From Valencia hispanica (taxonomy: Eukaryota > Chordata > Actinopteri > Cyprinodontiformes > Valenciidae): DNA of 64,000 bases. Below the pieces are notes generated by a model. The model was given only the letters and a program-made list of their open reading frames with translations, was not told the DNA's origin and searched no databases. A program made the translations under genes and the position numbers. The stretch lies in the NCBI GenBank assembly GCA_963556495.2, contig OY747702.1, positions 50,138,286 to 50,202,285 of the forward strand, in the 5' to 3' direction. Below are positions 1 to 11,700 of this stretch, piece after piece. Every line of letters begins with the position of its first letter. Position 1 is the first letter of the stretch.

Positions 1-420
1 TACAGGTAAAACTCGAAAAATTAGAATATCGCGAAGAAGTTCATTTATTTCAGTAATCAACTTAAAAGGTAGAACTAATAAACTATATAGACTCATTACA
101 TGCTAAGTGTGATATTTCAAACCTTTATTTGTTACAATATTGATGATTAATGGTTTTCAACTTATGAAAACTCCAAATTCAAAAATTAGAATATTGTGAA
201 AGGGTTCAATATTTTAGCCTCAAAGTGTCACACTCGAATCAGCTATTTAATCCAAAACACATATAAAAGGTTCCTGAGCCTTTAAATGATCTATCAGTCT
301 GGTCAGTAATCACAATCATGGGGAAGACTGCTGACCTGACAGTTCTGCAGAAAACCGTCATTGACAACCTCCATGAAGAGGGAAAGCCTCAAAGTATAAT
401 AGCACAATATTTTAATTTTC
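1..420 (+). mobile_element. Tc1-like element (family A), left part, truncated
   Basis: Bases 1-250 resemble the long internal inverted-repeat region of a fish Tc1 family; the motif aaattagaatat recurs at about 18 and 184. At 319 an open start encodes MGKTADLTVLQKTVIDNLHE, the helix-turn-helix N-terminus of that family's transposase. The frame is lost after about 40 codons, and at about 420 the sequence switches to a different Tc1 family. A related copy lies at 26391-27260. Confidence 0.65.
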
Positions 421-1490
421 AGCCAAACTCTGTACCAAGGTGAGGTTGTGGAAGATAGTTTCATGTCATGGCAAGATTCAGCACAGCAACAAGACACAAG
501 GTAGTTATACTGCATCAGCAAGGTCTCTCCGAGACAAAAAATTGAAGGCAGACTGGGGTTTCAAGATGTGCTCTTCAGACTCTTTTGAATAAGCACAAAG
601 AAATGGGCAATGCTGAGAATCGGAGAGGCAGTGGTCGGCCAAGAAAACTTAGCGAAACTTTGATGAAAGATACATCAAGCGTATTACCCTTTGAAATCTG
701 AAGATATGCAGCAGTGGCATCAGCTTAGAGCTGCCAGAAACCAGTGGGACCCAGGTACACCTATCTACTGTCCGGAAAAGTCTGGCCAGAAGTGGTCTTC
801 ATGGAAAAAAAGCAGCCAAAAAGCCATACCTCCGACGTGGAAACAAGGTGAAGTGACTCAAGTATGCATGAAAACATAGGAACTGGGGTGCAGAAAATTG
901 GCAGCAGGTTCTATGGATTGATGAGTCAAAATTTGAAATATTTGGCTGTAGCAAGAGACAGTTTGTTTGTCGAAGGGCTGAAGAGCGTTACAATAATGAG
1001 TGTCTGCAACAATGAAGCATGGTGAAGGTTCCCTGAATGACTGGGACTGCATATATCTATGTATATGTATATAAACATACAGTCAAAGTCTTTAAGAACC
1101 ATCTTCAGCATAGAGAAGAACAAGACGTCTTGGAAGTGATGGTATGCCCCCCACAGAGCCCTGATCTGAACATCATGGAGTGCGTCTGGGATTACATGAA
1201 AAGACAGAAGGATGTGAGGAAGCCTACATCCACAGAAGATCTGTGGTTAGTTCTCCAATATGTTTTGAACAACCTACTAGCAGAGTCCCTTCAAAAACTG
1301 TGTGCAAGTGTATTTAGAAGAATTGATGCTGTTTTGAAGTCAAAGGGTGGTCACACCAAATATTGATTTGATTTAGATTTCTCTTTTGTCCATTCACTGC
1401 ATTTTGTTGATCGATGAAAATAAATGATTAACACTTTAATTTTTAAAAGCATTCTTTGATCACAGCATTTTTTTCACACCTGCCTTAAAC
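421..1490 (+). pseudogene. Tc1-like transposase pseudogene (family B)
   Basis: It begins at 474 as [20 protein letters not shown], the DNA-binding N-terminus of a Tc1 transposase, but frame changes and stops follow. Recognisable later pieces are WIDESKFEIFG (about 909-945, around a catalytic Asp) and PPQSPDLNIMECVWDYMKRQ (about 1149-1208, with the last catalytic acid). A short (TA)-rich insertion lies at about 1045-1080. The right terminal repeat is recognisable at 1451-1482 (tttttcacacctg end); the left one is absent. The 45 kb copy shares the same start and same end. It encodes no working enzyme. Confidence 0.75.
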
Positions 1491-1600
1491 ATTTGCAAAA
1501 TACTGTAGATTTTTGATCAAATTCAAATGTATTCAAATGTGCATGTGCAATGTCAAATCAAACCTCACTTTATTAAAGAAGGCAAATATATCATGCTCAC

Positions 1601-1749
1601 CCATTTGAGTCCTGGACACAGACGGGTTTTTTCTTCTTCTTCTGAACGTAGCATTTTCTGACGCAAACAAAGATTCCAACTAGGAAGAGTATTCCCAGCA
1701 CACTGGCACAGATCTGTATGATTTCCACATAGCCAGTCCCTGGAGATAC
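1601..1749 (-). CDS. fat2: fat2-like exon: transmembrane helix and start of cytoplasmic tail
   Basis: 149 bp, phase 0 in, phase 2 out. Acceptor tgtcctctgtcag, donor CAAATGG/gtgagc. It encodes [10 protein letters not shown], then a hydrophobic helix [20 protein letters not shown], then the positive stop-transfer sequence [12 protein letters not shown] and the tail start VCVQDSNG. One membrane span with a basic cytoplasmic flank is as expected for a type I FAT receptor. The tail continues in exons before base 1. The preceding intron is only 92 bp. Confidence 0.88.
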
Positions 1750-4700
1750 CTGACAGAGGACATGAGAAGATGAGTGTGACTTACAATGGAGGAGAAATTA
1801 CAATGACTGATACCAAGGTGTAAGGTTTCCATGAAACTAACCACTGGCAGCGGATCACAGTAGATCAAGCCATCAGTGACTTTACAGTCATAAGGTCCAG
1901 GACAGGAATTAGGCAAGCAGACCTCAATTTCGTTGTGGCATCTAAGGCATTGAAAGATCATAGATTTAGTAGACCACAGATGAAAGCATGTACAAGCTTG
2001 AAAAAAAAAAAAAAAGAATCCCCTAATAGCGCACTCTCTTGTGTTTTTCTCGGATCTTTTGGACAAAAACAACTCTTTTCTCTTTTACATGTTCAAATAA
2101 TTTAATTAAATCAAACAGCCAGGGGCCAGTGTGTCTTTGAACAAGAGCACTAAAGCAAAGATAAGCATAAAGACTGGCACCTTGGCCAGGGAGTAAAGGT
2201 TATACTTGGCTAATGACACTAAAAGCTTCACTGCAGCCCTTAATCTTCCTGGTTCAGGCAAGAAATACCACCCCAAGGACTGCTGAGTGCTACTGCCTTA
2301 CTGTGCAAACCTATCATTTTGTTTTACATAAGAGAGCCTGGTGCTCGGTTTAACACACCCGTTTCCCTGTTGCCAAGTTTACTTGATGTGCTAGCCTAAA
2401 ATCATTTTCAAGCAGCTCTTTAAAAGAAATAAAAATGAAACATTTATTTTGTTTGTCTACAAGGAATAAAGTTTCCGACACAGCTGAAAGCTAGAATTTT
2501 TTTACTATGTGACCCTGCATGAATGGATACCTGTTGTCTGTAATTTCTTTCAATGTGTTGCTGTGCACTTAACTGAGTGATTTTTGTCATGACATGTACC
2601 AATGTGATAAAACAGCTTCACAGTCACACGGAAAACTCTCAATTCTTGCAATTACAACCCACAGTCATTTTTCACTCACTCAGTCGGAACGCTACCTGCA
2701 ACATGGATTGCTCTCAATAACCATGAGGAGCAATGCAATCCCACAGACAGATTTAATGAAAGGAAGAATATGCAAATGCTTAGGTAATTTTGTTTGACGG
2801 CCATTGGTGATGTGAAAAGAATGCAACATGAGGAACATGTTTGTGTGGAAGTGTGGGTTTGTTAGAATATGGAAGTCCGAATGAATACACATGTAAATTC
2901 AAGGCCACACATGTCATTTCTCATAAGGCAAATGCAAATTTTGAAGCTGGTCTTGATGATGTGGTTTTTGTGGGGGGGGGGTTTTCTAATTGTTTATTTT
3001 CTTGGTCTTGTTGGACCCATGAGAAGACATCTGAGTATGTAATTACAATTTTGTGTGTAAATGTTCTCTGACCACAATTCAGCTGGGAGTGATGGGATTG
3101 CTGCTAATTGGTTTTATTATTTCAGCTCCTCTTGTTTATTTGTTGGGTTAAAACTATTCAGTCATCTTTACTTCTGTTTTGAAATCCAGCAGAGACCCTG
3201 CTTATGAACTTTTAAAATGGAAAGATTAAACCAAGGTCTTCTTGGTATGGTTCATTCTCGATCTCCTCCCGAGTGGTTGCAAACATAATCATGTCTTAAT
3301 AGTTATTAGTGGGGACTGACGGATTGCCTTCCAATCAAAAACCTCTTCAGTCTTCATGTAAAAGCCTAAAACAGTACAGATAAGCAATGTTTTCAGGTAG
3401 AAAAGCAAAAGGTGAAAAGTGTATCACCTTGCTTTGGTGTTGTCCAGTGAGCAGTTACATATGTAACCTGGCGCCTTTGGTATGCATACCCTGCCGTGGG
3501 TACATGGCTGCGAAATGCACGGGTTGTCGACCAGCTCGCAGCGGGCGCCGTGAAAGTTTTCTACACACGTACAGTGGGGCTCTGCAGAATAAATAAAATG
3601 CATTTAGACATCTGAGACAAGAGCGACTGATCAAAGCTGCATTAAGCATCCCCAACATGCAGGAATTAATCACAGCAAAGGTCAACACGATCCAGCCTGA
3701 GATCACACAAGTGTGTTTGATAAAAGGGAAAATTCAGTCCTCAAAGTAAAACATTGGCCATTAAAATTAGGAGTTTTATATATTTAAAATTACTAATATT
3801 TACATGGATGCAAACATCAAGTATTTTTATATACATGAAGAAACAAGGAAACAGAAGAAAAAAATTAAACAGGAAGGTTCAATGCATTTATACTTTTACA
3901 ATTTAAGTAAGCAAAAAGGGGCTCTAAACTAGAATAACAAGCTGCAAGTGTGCAGCCAAATGCAACTTGATTTCTTATGAAAAGCAACATTGTCACAACA
4001 GAAGCTACAGCACACAGGAGCCAAAAATAAGGATAAAAACAAAAATTATAAATGAATAATATATATTTAACCTAACTGGATTTCATCACCCAAAAACCAC
4101 ACTAGTGTTACCCTCAGAGTTGTATCTCTCTTTGTGGAAGACATTCTTCCTCATGAAAGCCGTTTAATATGCGATATAGATGACTTTGTGTGAGAGCCAT
4201 TTTACAGTTTCTTTCTGTGGCGCTGTTTGATAATCCCTCTCTCCAATTAACAGGGGACCATGATGAAGAGATAATCAGTATTATTCAGTTCAATGCTAAT
4301 AACATTATGACTGATCAGTGTATATCAATGTTGCATCATTAGTGTGTGTAGTATTAATATTGCAAAGGACTGTACGGAATGCAATAACTGTTGGCTATAT
4401 ATCCCAGGTGTCATGAATCAATGCATGTCAATAATATTTTAGCCTGTGGGAGAGAAGTGAGGAAATGCATATTTATTGCACCTGTTAGTCTTGACGTCAT
4501 ATTTAACAATATTGAAATCACACGATTTCCTAATATTATGCTCTTTTATTCTGGACTTTTCCCAGGAGTCTATGTGTGAGAGGTGGGGCACCCCATCTGG
4601 AGACCTCAGTGTGAGGCAACAGTGTGAACCGCATCACTCATCATCACATAATTTTTAAGTATTTAGCAGCCATGTAGTAACTTGTGTTGTTTTTGTAATC

Positions 4701-7700
4701 ATGACCTGAAAAGGCGTGAAGTAGTAAAACCTTCACTACAATCTCATCTGTCTCTTATTTACTTCCCAGCCATCTTGGGCAAGAAAAGCTGCAGTAAAAA
4801 ACAAACCTTGACAGTCTGTGTTGCTTTTAACACCTGTCTGATTACAATGTCCTTACCTTGAGGTATCTTTGGAGAAATAAACTTAGGTTAAGGTAGTGAT
4901 TGTTTCTCTTCGCAGCTCTGCTTTTATAGCTAAAGCATGACTAAAATATGATTTTACATAATGATGAATAAAATCCTGAATGAGAAGTAACCTTCCGTCT
5001 AGTCTCCATGGAGGACATTTTCAGATTGCACAAAGAGAACGATAAAACAATGTGGATCTGAGACAAATAAAGAAATATAATTCTGGATGGTGGATTTTTG
5101 ATAAAAGCTGCAGGGTTGTTGTTTTTTCTTTCAACGCACAGAAATCTGTATCTGTAACAACTTTATGTTCTGTTTCATGTCCACGTTGTGTAGGACAAAT
5201 AAGATGCAGTCCCACAATTTAACTGTGAAGCTCACAAGAATAATATTTAAAAGGTCATTTTATGTTAAGTTTGCATGTGCTTATCGGCAGCTGTTTCAAT
5301 AAAGGATAATAACTCAAGATGCTAGATGACTATGTCATTAAAGATAAGCTATCAGAACTGTAGCTTTTCAAGCACTTTGGTGTCAACAGAATTTATTTGT
5401 ACCATCTGTCTAATTATTAAGAACCTAAAACTGTGGCAGAATAACATGTCACAAAAAAGAACAGGGAGGTTAAATCTAAAAAAATAAATAAAATAACTCT
5501 GCCAATAAACATTATACATTTCAAAAGCTGCATACATTAATCTATGAACTAATAGAACATTATTTAAATAATCACAATGACATCTGCAAAAACATAAGGA
5601 TTAGTTAGAGTTCTGTGAGATTTCACTGTTAGGAGGTACATATTCATGACTGTGTGAAGGTCCATATTCTTTCTAATCTGTTGACAATTGACACTCCACA
5701 GCTGCTAAACTACAGGGCTACATCTGCATGTGCTGGAAAACCCAGGTCTTTACATTCATCATAAAATGAACATGAAGTCTTTTGGAAAGAAACAATATAA
5801 CTGCTCTACTCACAAACTTCTACCATGAAGGATATCTTCCAAAGAGACTATAAAGTTCGCACAATTGGCTGTCTGCAGAATGTTTTGTACACTATAACTT
5901 ATTTTGACAGCACAGACCTAAGGGAAGAGGTGGTGGTGTAACAATTTACATGAATGCAGCCAAGTCAATTGCTCACTGTTGACTTGTAGGTTATTGGCCT
6001 ATGCATTAAATTCAGCTCTGTAGTACAATTTATTTTAAATGTGACACATGGCCCTCTTATAATGTTTTTAAGACACATTTTTTAAGCTTCATGAATAAAA
6101 AATGTTAAAAAGATAAAAACTTAGAAGTACAAAACTTTTATGCTGGAATAATAAACCTTTTTCTCTCAGAATTTCTTTTGTAGTTTTCTTGTTTCTTGCT
6201 TATATATTGATGCTTCTGGAAAAACTTATAGAACTGCGAGAAACTTGTGTTGTCATTCTTGTCTTTTTGAATGTTAATATTAAGCAAAGCAAAGTCACCT
6301 TAGTAAATACTTAAAGCACTTTCCAAGTGATGATCTCATTTATTTAAAAAAACTAAGTAAAGATCTCTAAAAGAAACACAACTATAGCCATTGATGTCTG
6401 TCAGTTTGGAAAGGGTTACAAAGACATTTTCAAGGCTTCGGAACTCTAGAAAACCACAGTGTATTTCAAAAATGAACAAAAAAACATGAATATTTTGTGA
6501 ACCTTCTCAGGGGAGGCTGGGGTGCCAAAATTACTCAAAGCCCACACTGACAGTACGTTTTTTTTTTACTCTAGCTCTGCCTGCTGATCTGAAACATTTA
6601 AGAGCCAAAAACCAAAAACTTAAGAAATCTTTAAGGGTCAAATACTTTTCATGGCACTGTATAAATCACCCTTACAAATAACTGTTTGGCATCCTTAATT
6701 TTAATAAACAAAAACAACATTTCTGATTTATTGGATGTTGGATGGTGTTCCCTTAGTGACTGATGTCATTTTATGCAAAAGGTCTAAAAGAAACTAGATA
6801 AATATGCAGTAAAATGACATGAAAATTACTCCAAATTAAGGAGCTCTTTGATCAATAACTTAATAGGATGGAGCTTTTTTATACTTTCTGTTTACAGCTT
6901 TATTAGAGCTCAGGACTAAATCCTTGTAGCTATGTCTTTATTAGACATTTGACCATGATCTGGTTTGTGATGTTTGAGAACTGTTTCTAATTATTTTTTA
7001 ATGAGAACATAGTTTTCTTCAACCGTCTGGAGCATAGGGTAAAATATCCCCTCTACCATCTGCTTGTTTTGACGTATTATTCAGCTGATTATCATGGTCC
7101 AAAGAATGGGAAACCCTGTCATTACGTATTCATTCTGTATATTTGTTTAGGTACTTTGTATCTCTGTTTAAAACTTAAATATCTGAAAATGGTTTAAAGT
7201 GATTTAGACAACACTTATTTTTATTGTCAACTTAATATTTATGACAGACATTAGATTCAAATGTTTGAGCTTATAAATAACTAAAGCTAAAAAAATATTT
7301 AAAATAAATTTCATCCGTTAATAGAAATTCATATACTCACCAATGTTTTCTAATAGTTTAAATCTAGTGGACTGAATGCATTGTATTTTAAAGAAAAAGA
7401 ACGCTGAAAGGTCCTAATAACAATCATATATTTTTGACCTCATTTACAAAACTAGTTTGCAGATAAAGATGCAAATATTATGTTGTTCAAATGTCAATAA
7501 GCAAGTTGCATTCAAAATGACTATTGAAGTTAGAAAAAAACAAAAAAACAAAACAAAAAGAAAATGGTTAAAAAAGTCAATAAGTTTAGTACAATAATGA
7601 CCACAAACTAAAGAAGTCTGGTTCATGTTAAACAGTTAAACTTTAAAGGATCAGAATTAGACACTTTTCTTTTTAAAAATGTGTATGTAATATAGATAGC

Positions 7701-8692
7701 CTTTATTGTCTCGTAAGGATAATGTGTTTCTAAATGTGAATATTCATCTAAAGCAGAAATAAAAGTATATTGTCCTTCTGTAGAACTCATAATAATAACA
7801 TTCTAGTTTGATTGGCTGTATTTTGAGAGACAGTTTGGTTTTAGATTTGATGCATTGCAGTGCAATGCTATTGAGTGAGAAAGGCATATAGAAAGTGTGA
7901 CCTCTGTCGCTGCCTTATTCATCAATGTGTATTTAATACTGTTGCTAACTAAAGGGGTTTCAAATTCAACAACCTTTTGAATCAAGTTTTTTCTCAGCTT
8001 TGCTTTGAACTGTCAACTGTTTTACTTTAAAGAGCAACTCACCCCCAAATCAACTTTTCTTTGCTGATAAACTGTATAAATGAGTGTCTACTAGTGCTGT
8101 CTACATGTCTGGTCATTATTTTTACATTTAGTACTATTTAGTCAAAATAATTTTTTTTAACCAAAAACCATCAGTTTGGCACCCTCTCCAGTTTAAAACT
8201 ATACACTGCACTTGAATTTCAATCAGGCTTTGCTATTCGCTCTGCGGCCGTCGGGAAGGGCTGACGTGAGCCATCCTGCTGCTGTGAGGTAATAATGAAC
8301 CCGAGCCTCCGCCCACGCCTCCTCCATATAACCTGCGTCCCTTTCCTCTCTTTCCTCTGGTGAAGGAAGTGGAGAGAAATCCTCCACCTCAGAGAGATCG
8401 CTCTGAGACTAAGGAGCTCACGTTGCTCTCCATCTTTCTTGCTGTCTGTGTGTCGCACTGCAGCAGTGCTGCTGTCTACATGTCAATCACAGCGCAGACC
8501 ACGCCCAGCCCTCTCCTCTCAAGTGTTGGGTGTGTCTTTGTCATGTAAGTCTATTCTATGAATATGTTTCAGTTACAGTAAATATTGGAGTTAAAGTTTG
8601 TTGTACGTTTTGCATCCATTGAGATGCTGTTTATGTTATGCCTCTTCCATGTGTACTACTATCAGTAAAAAAGCTGTGTCAGTATGTGTGCT

Positions 8693-8761
<69 letters not shown>

Positions 8762-11700
8762 TACTGTCTTTGGTACAAATCTGTTTGGGTTGTCTATGTG
8801 ATATTTAAAATCAAAGTGACTTTAGTGAAAGCTAGGCTCATTTACTCACCTCCAGCAGTGTCCTCTTTGCAGACTCCTCCATTCTTACACGGTTCATTGT
8901 CACAGGCCCCTGTGCTGTTGCAGCACTGATAAACCCCAAACACCCTCCTGCTTCCTGTCAAATCTGTTGTATCACCCGCTACAATTGGTTCCCTGTTAAG
9001 CTCCAGGTCCTTCAGACAGCCAATGAAATGATGTGGATCCTGGCTGAAATCCTGAGTGGAGTGCTGAGATTGAGGAGCAAACAGTAGAGCACCATGGGAG
9101 CGCATCATCCGGCATGGCTCTGCCAGGCTGATGGATGCTGGATGCTGCTGGTCTAGAGTCAGTTTCAGGGTGCTGGAGTTGACCTCCAGGAGGACGCTGT
9201 GCCAGGTCCCGTCTGAAACTGGATGGGGTCTAACCAGCAGAGTGCCTGGGGATGCGTTTCCACATCTGTATCTGAAGTGCAGCTCTCCTTTGGTCAGCTA
9301 GGTAAGTAAAATGAGCACAAAACAAACAGGATCAATGAAATGTAGGCTTCAAAAATGAATCACAAAAAAACAGGGTTTTTGCCACAGTGGGTATATTAGG
9401 AACACAAAACACAAAAAACTGCAAATCTTCTGTCACTGTATGAGGTAATCTGTCCTTAAATGAGACAATGACAGTCATGTTCCTGGACTTAGAAAATGCA
9501 AACTCCAGACATTCGATTTGTTTATAACCCAGGACCTTCTTACAGCAAGGCAGCAGAGCTAACAACCGGGCAGCCATGAAGGTAAAACAAAATAAGCCAT
9601 CACTTTGATATAAAATCCCAGTCAAAAACATCTATTTACTATGAAATGAGCAATATTTATATTAAATATATTCTGGAATTGCGCCGCTCAAGGTGGCAGC
9701 ATGTTGGAGTAGCTGTGTTACTTTCGTTCTGTTAGTTTTTCTTTTTAAAAACCTTTATTCCTCCATTTTTGGCAAAAAAAAAAAATTTGCGGGGGGAAAC
9801 TGTTCTCTCCGGTTTTGAATGCTGTGCAGCTGGAAGGTTTTTGCTGATACTTTTTTTACTTTTGGACATTTGTTATGATGCATCACTATGGCAACAAGGT
9901 GGTTTACAACTGGGAGCACCTGATTAACATCACAAAGCTCAAATAATACCTCAACTGCAGCTACAAAACCCTGATGAGTTGAAAAGGAGACTCCATGGAT
10001 ACAGAGCAGGAGCAAAGAGGAGAGAGAAAAGGAGGAAGATCAGACCATCTCCATCAATCATATTGGGCAATGTGAGATCATTGGCAAAGAGGTTAGATGC
10101 TGAGGACCCTCTGCAGATTAGTGTGCAAAAAAGGATTCTCCATAAAATGCACATTATGGAGAACCCTGAGCATCTTCTACATCAGACTGTCATACAACTA
10201 CAGAGTATCTTCAATTAGAGGCTTCCTCTGATCTGCAGAGCACTACAAGAGATCATCCCTCACCACGGCCATCAGCATATTCAACAAATCTTTCAAGAAA
10301 CTTGGATAATGAGTTACAATATTTAATTTCCTTTTGGGATTAATCAAGTAATTTTGGTTTGAATTTGAATTTAATTGAATATGTGGTTTAACACAGAAAA
10401 CGCTTAAAAAATGTGCTCTAATGTTTACCCCGAATTAGAACACATTCCAGTCCTTAGGTGTGGTTTGGGGAATCTCTTAAAAGTTTAAGAAGCTACTCAT
10501 GTTTCTCTAATTTTTTTTGTAATCTTTTGTGTTACAAAAATCATCTTTTGCTGATGCACAATTCAACTCTCCTCTGTTTGACACACTGCACGTAGAGCCA
10601 AACAAATATGCTTGGCATTTTATCTTCATAAATCGTGGCCTCTTAGTGTTTATGCGTGCTCAGCGTGCCCAAGAAATAACAAGCCAGCAGCTTTTTCCAG
10701 CTCCTTTTAAATGTTCAAGTTTTCTTTATGCGTCAGACTCCTTTGCCACATATTATGTATTAAATATAAAGTGTGTATTTTGCAAACTGATATCGTATAC
10801 TGAAGACTATGATGCATAATTGACACCGATGGAATTGACTCTCAAAACATTAATTATTGCAACCGTTGCTTATTTTGTAAATTGTTTTTAGAGATCCTTC
10901 TCATATTTTTATGTAGGGTGATGCTATTTTACCTTCAGTTTTCAGGGCTGAACCTGCAGAATCCCCCACATGAATGAATGAGGATAGGAAATGAGGATTG
11001 CTCTATCTTTGGCTACTATAGGAAGATGTTCTGACAGAGTAACAACTGAAACATGTGTCAGTTTCCCGTTAATCTGTTGTACATGCTTAGTGCAACTTAT
11101 TCATGATGAATAATTTAAAAATAGAGCTGAGTTTGACGTGTCAGGAATCTTACTATATCAAAGTATTGTTGAGATTCTCTTTGAGTAATTTTAGTGGCAG
11201 TTTCCTATTTGTTATTTAATTTCATTATGTTTTAGATTTTTACCAGAGAGGTTTATATTTAGGTGATTTCTTGATTGTTCATGTCTAATAGGAAGGTTGA
11301 TTTCGATAGCTTTTTTGCTTGATGAATGAAATGAACATATGAAAGCTACATTTTTATTTACTTAGGTTATCTTTGTCCAAAATTAAGATTTAGATTTCCT
11401 TAAAGTGATAATCAAGTCACTTTATGAAATGTCACAAGTGTTTGACCAAGAAACCCTCCCTGCTCACCCACCAACATAAAAACCTGAAATAAAACAAGTC
11501 AGTTTGTATTACTGCAGCGAGAGCAGAGAGTGAGTGTTGGTCCACTGATTCCACATCAGCACATATCCACCGCCTTGTTCACTGTCGAATTTGCTAACTG
11601 CTCTGCTGTCAGGTCTAGCTGTCACTATATATAAACAGCTGACAAGTCACCTTCACTTGTTCTTCACAGTTTTCCATTCAAAGGAGCTGAATTACTCTAG

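Larger units (their letters stand above)
3582..8849 (-). other. fat2-like intron (5.3 kb)
   Basis: Mostly featureless AT-rich sequence. Recognisable content is a Tc1 family C scrap near 6.4-6.66 kb, a GC-richer promoter-like block at about 8.02-8.56 kb and a (TA)n run at 8697-8758, listed separately. At about 5.92-6.0 kb a few codons faintly recall a LINE endonuclease but are too decayed to call. Confidence 0.6.

Noticed and set aside
5900..6060. LINE endonuclease remnant near ggaagaggtggtggtgtaac
   Set aside because: Only a few codons resemble the GGGV motif and no neighbouring motif supports it.
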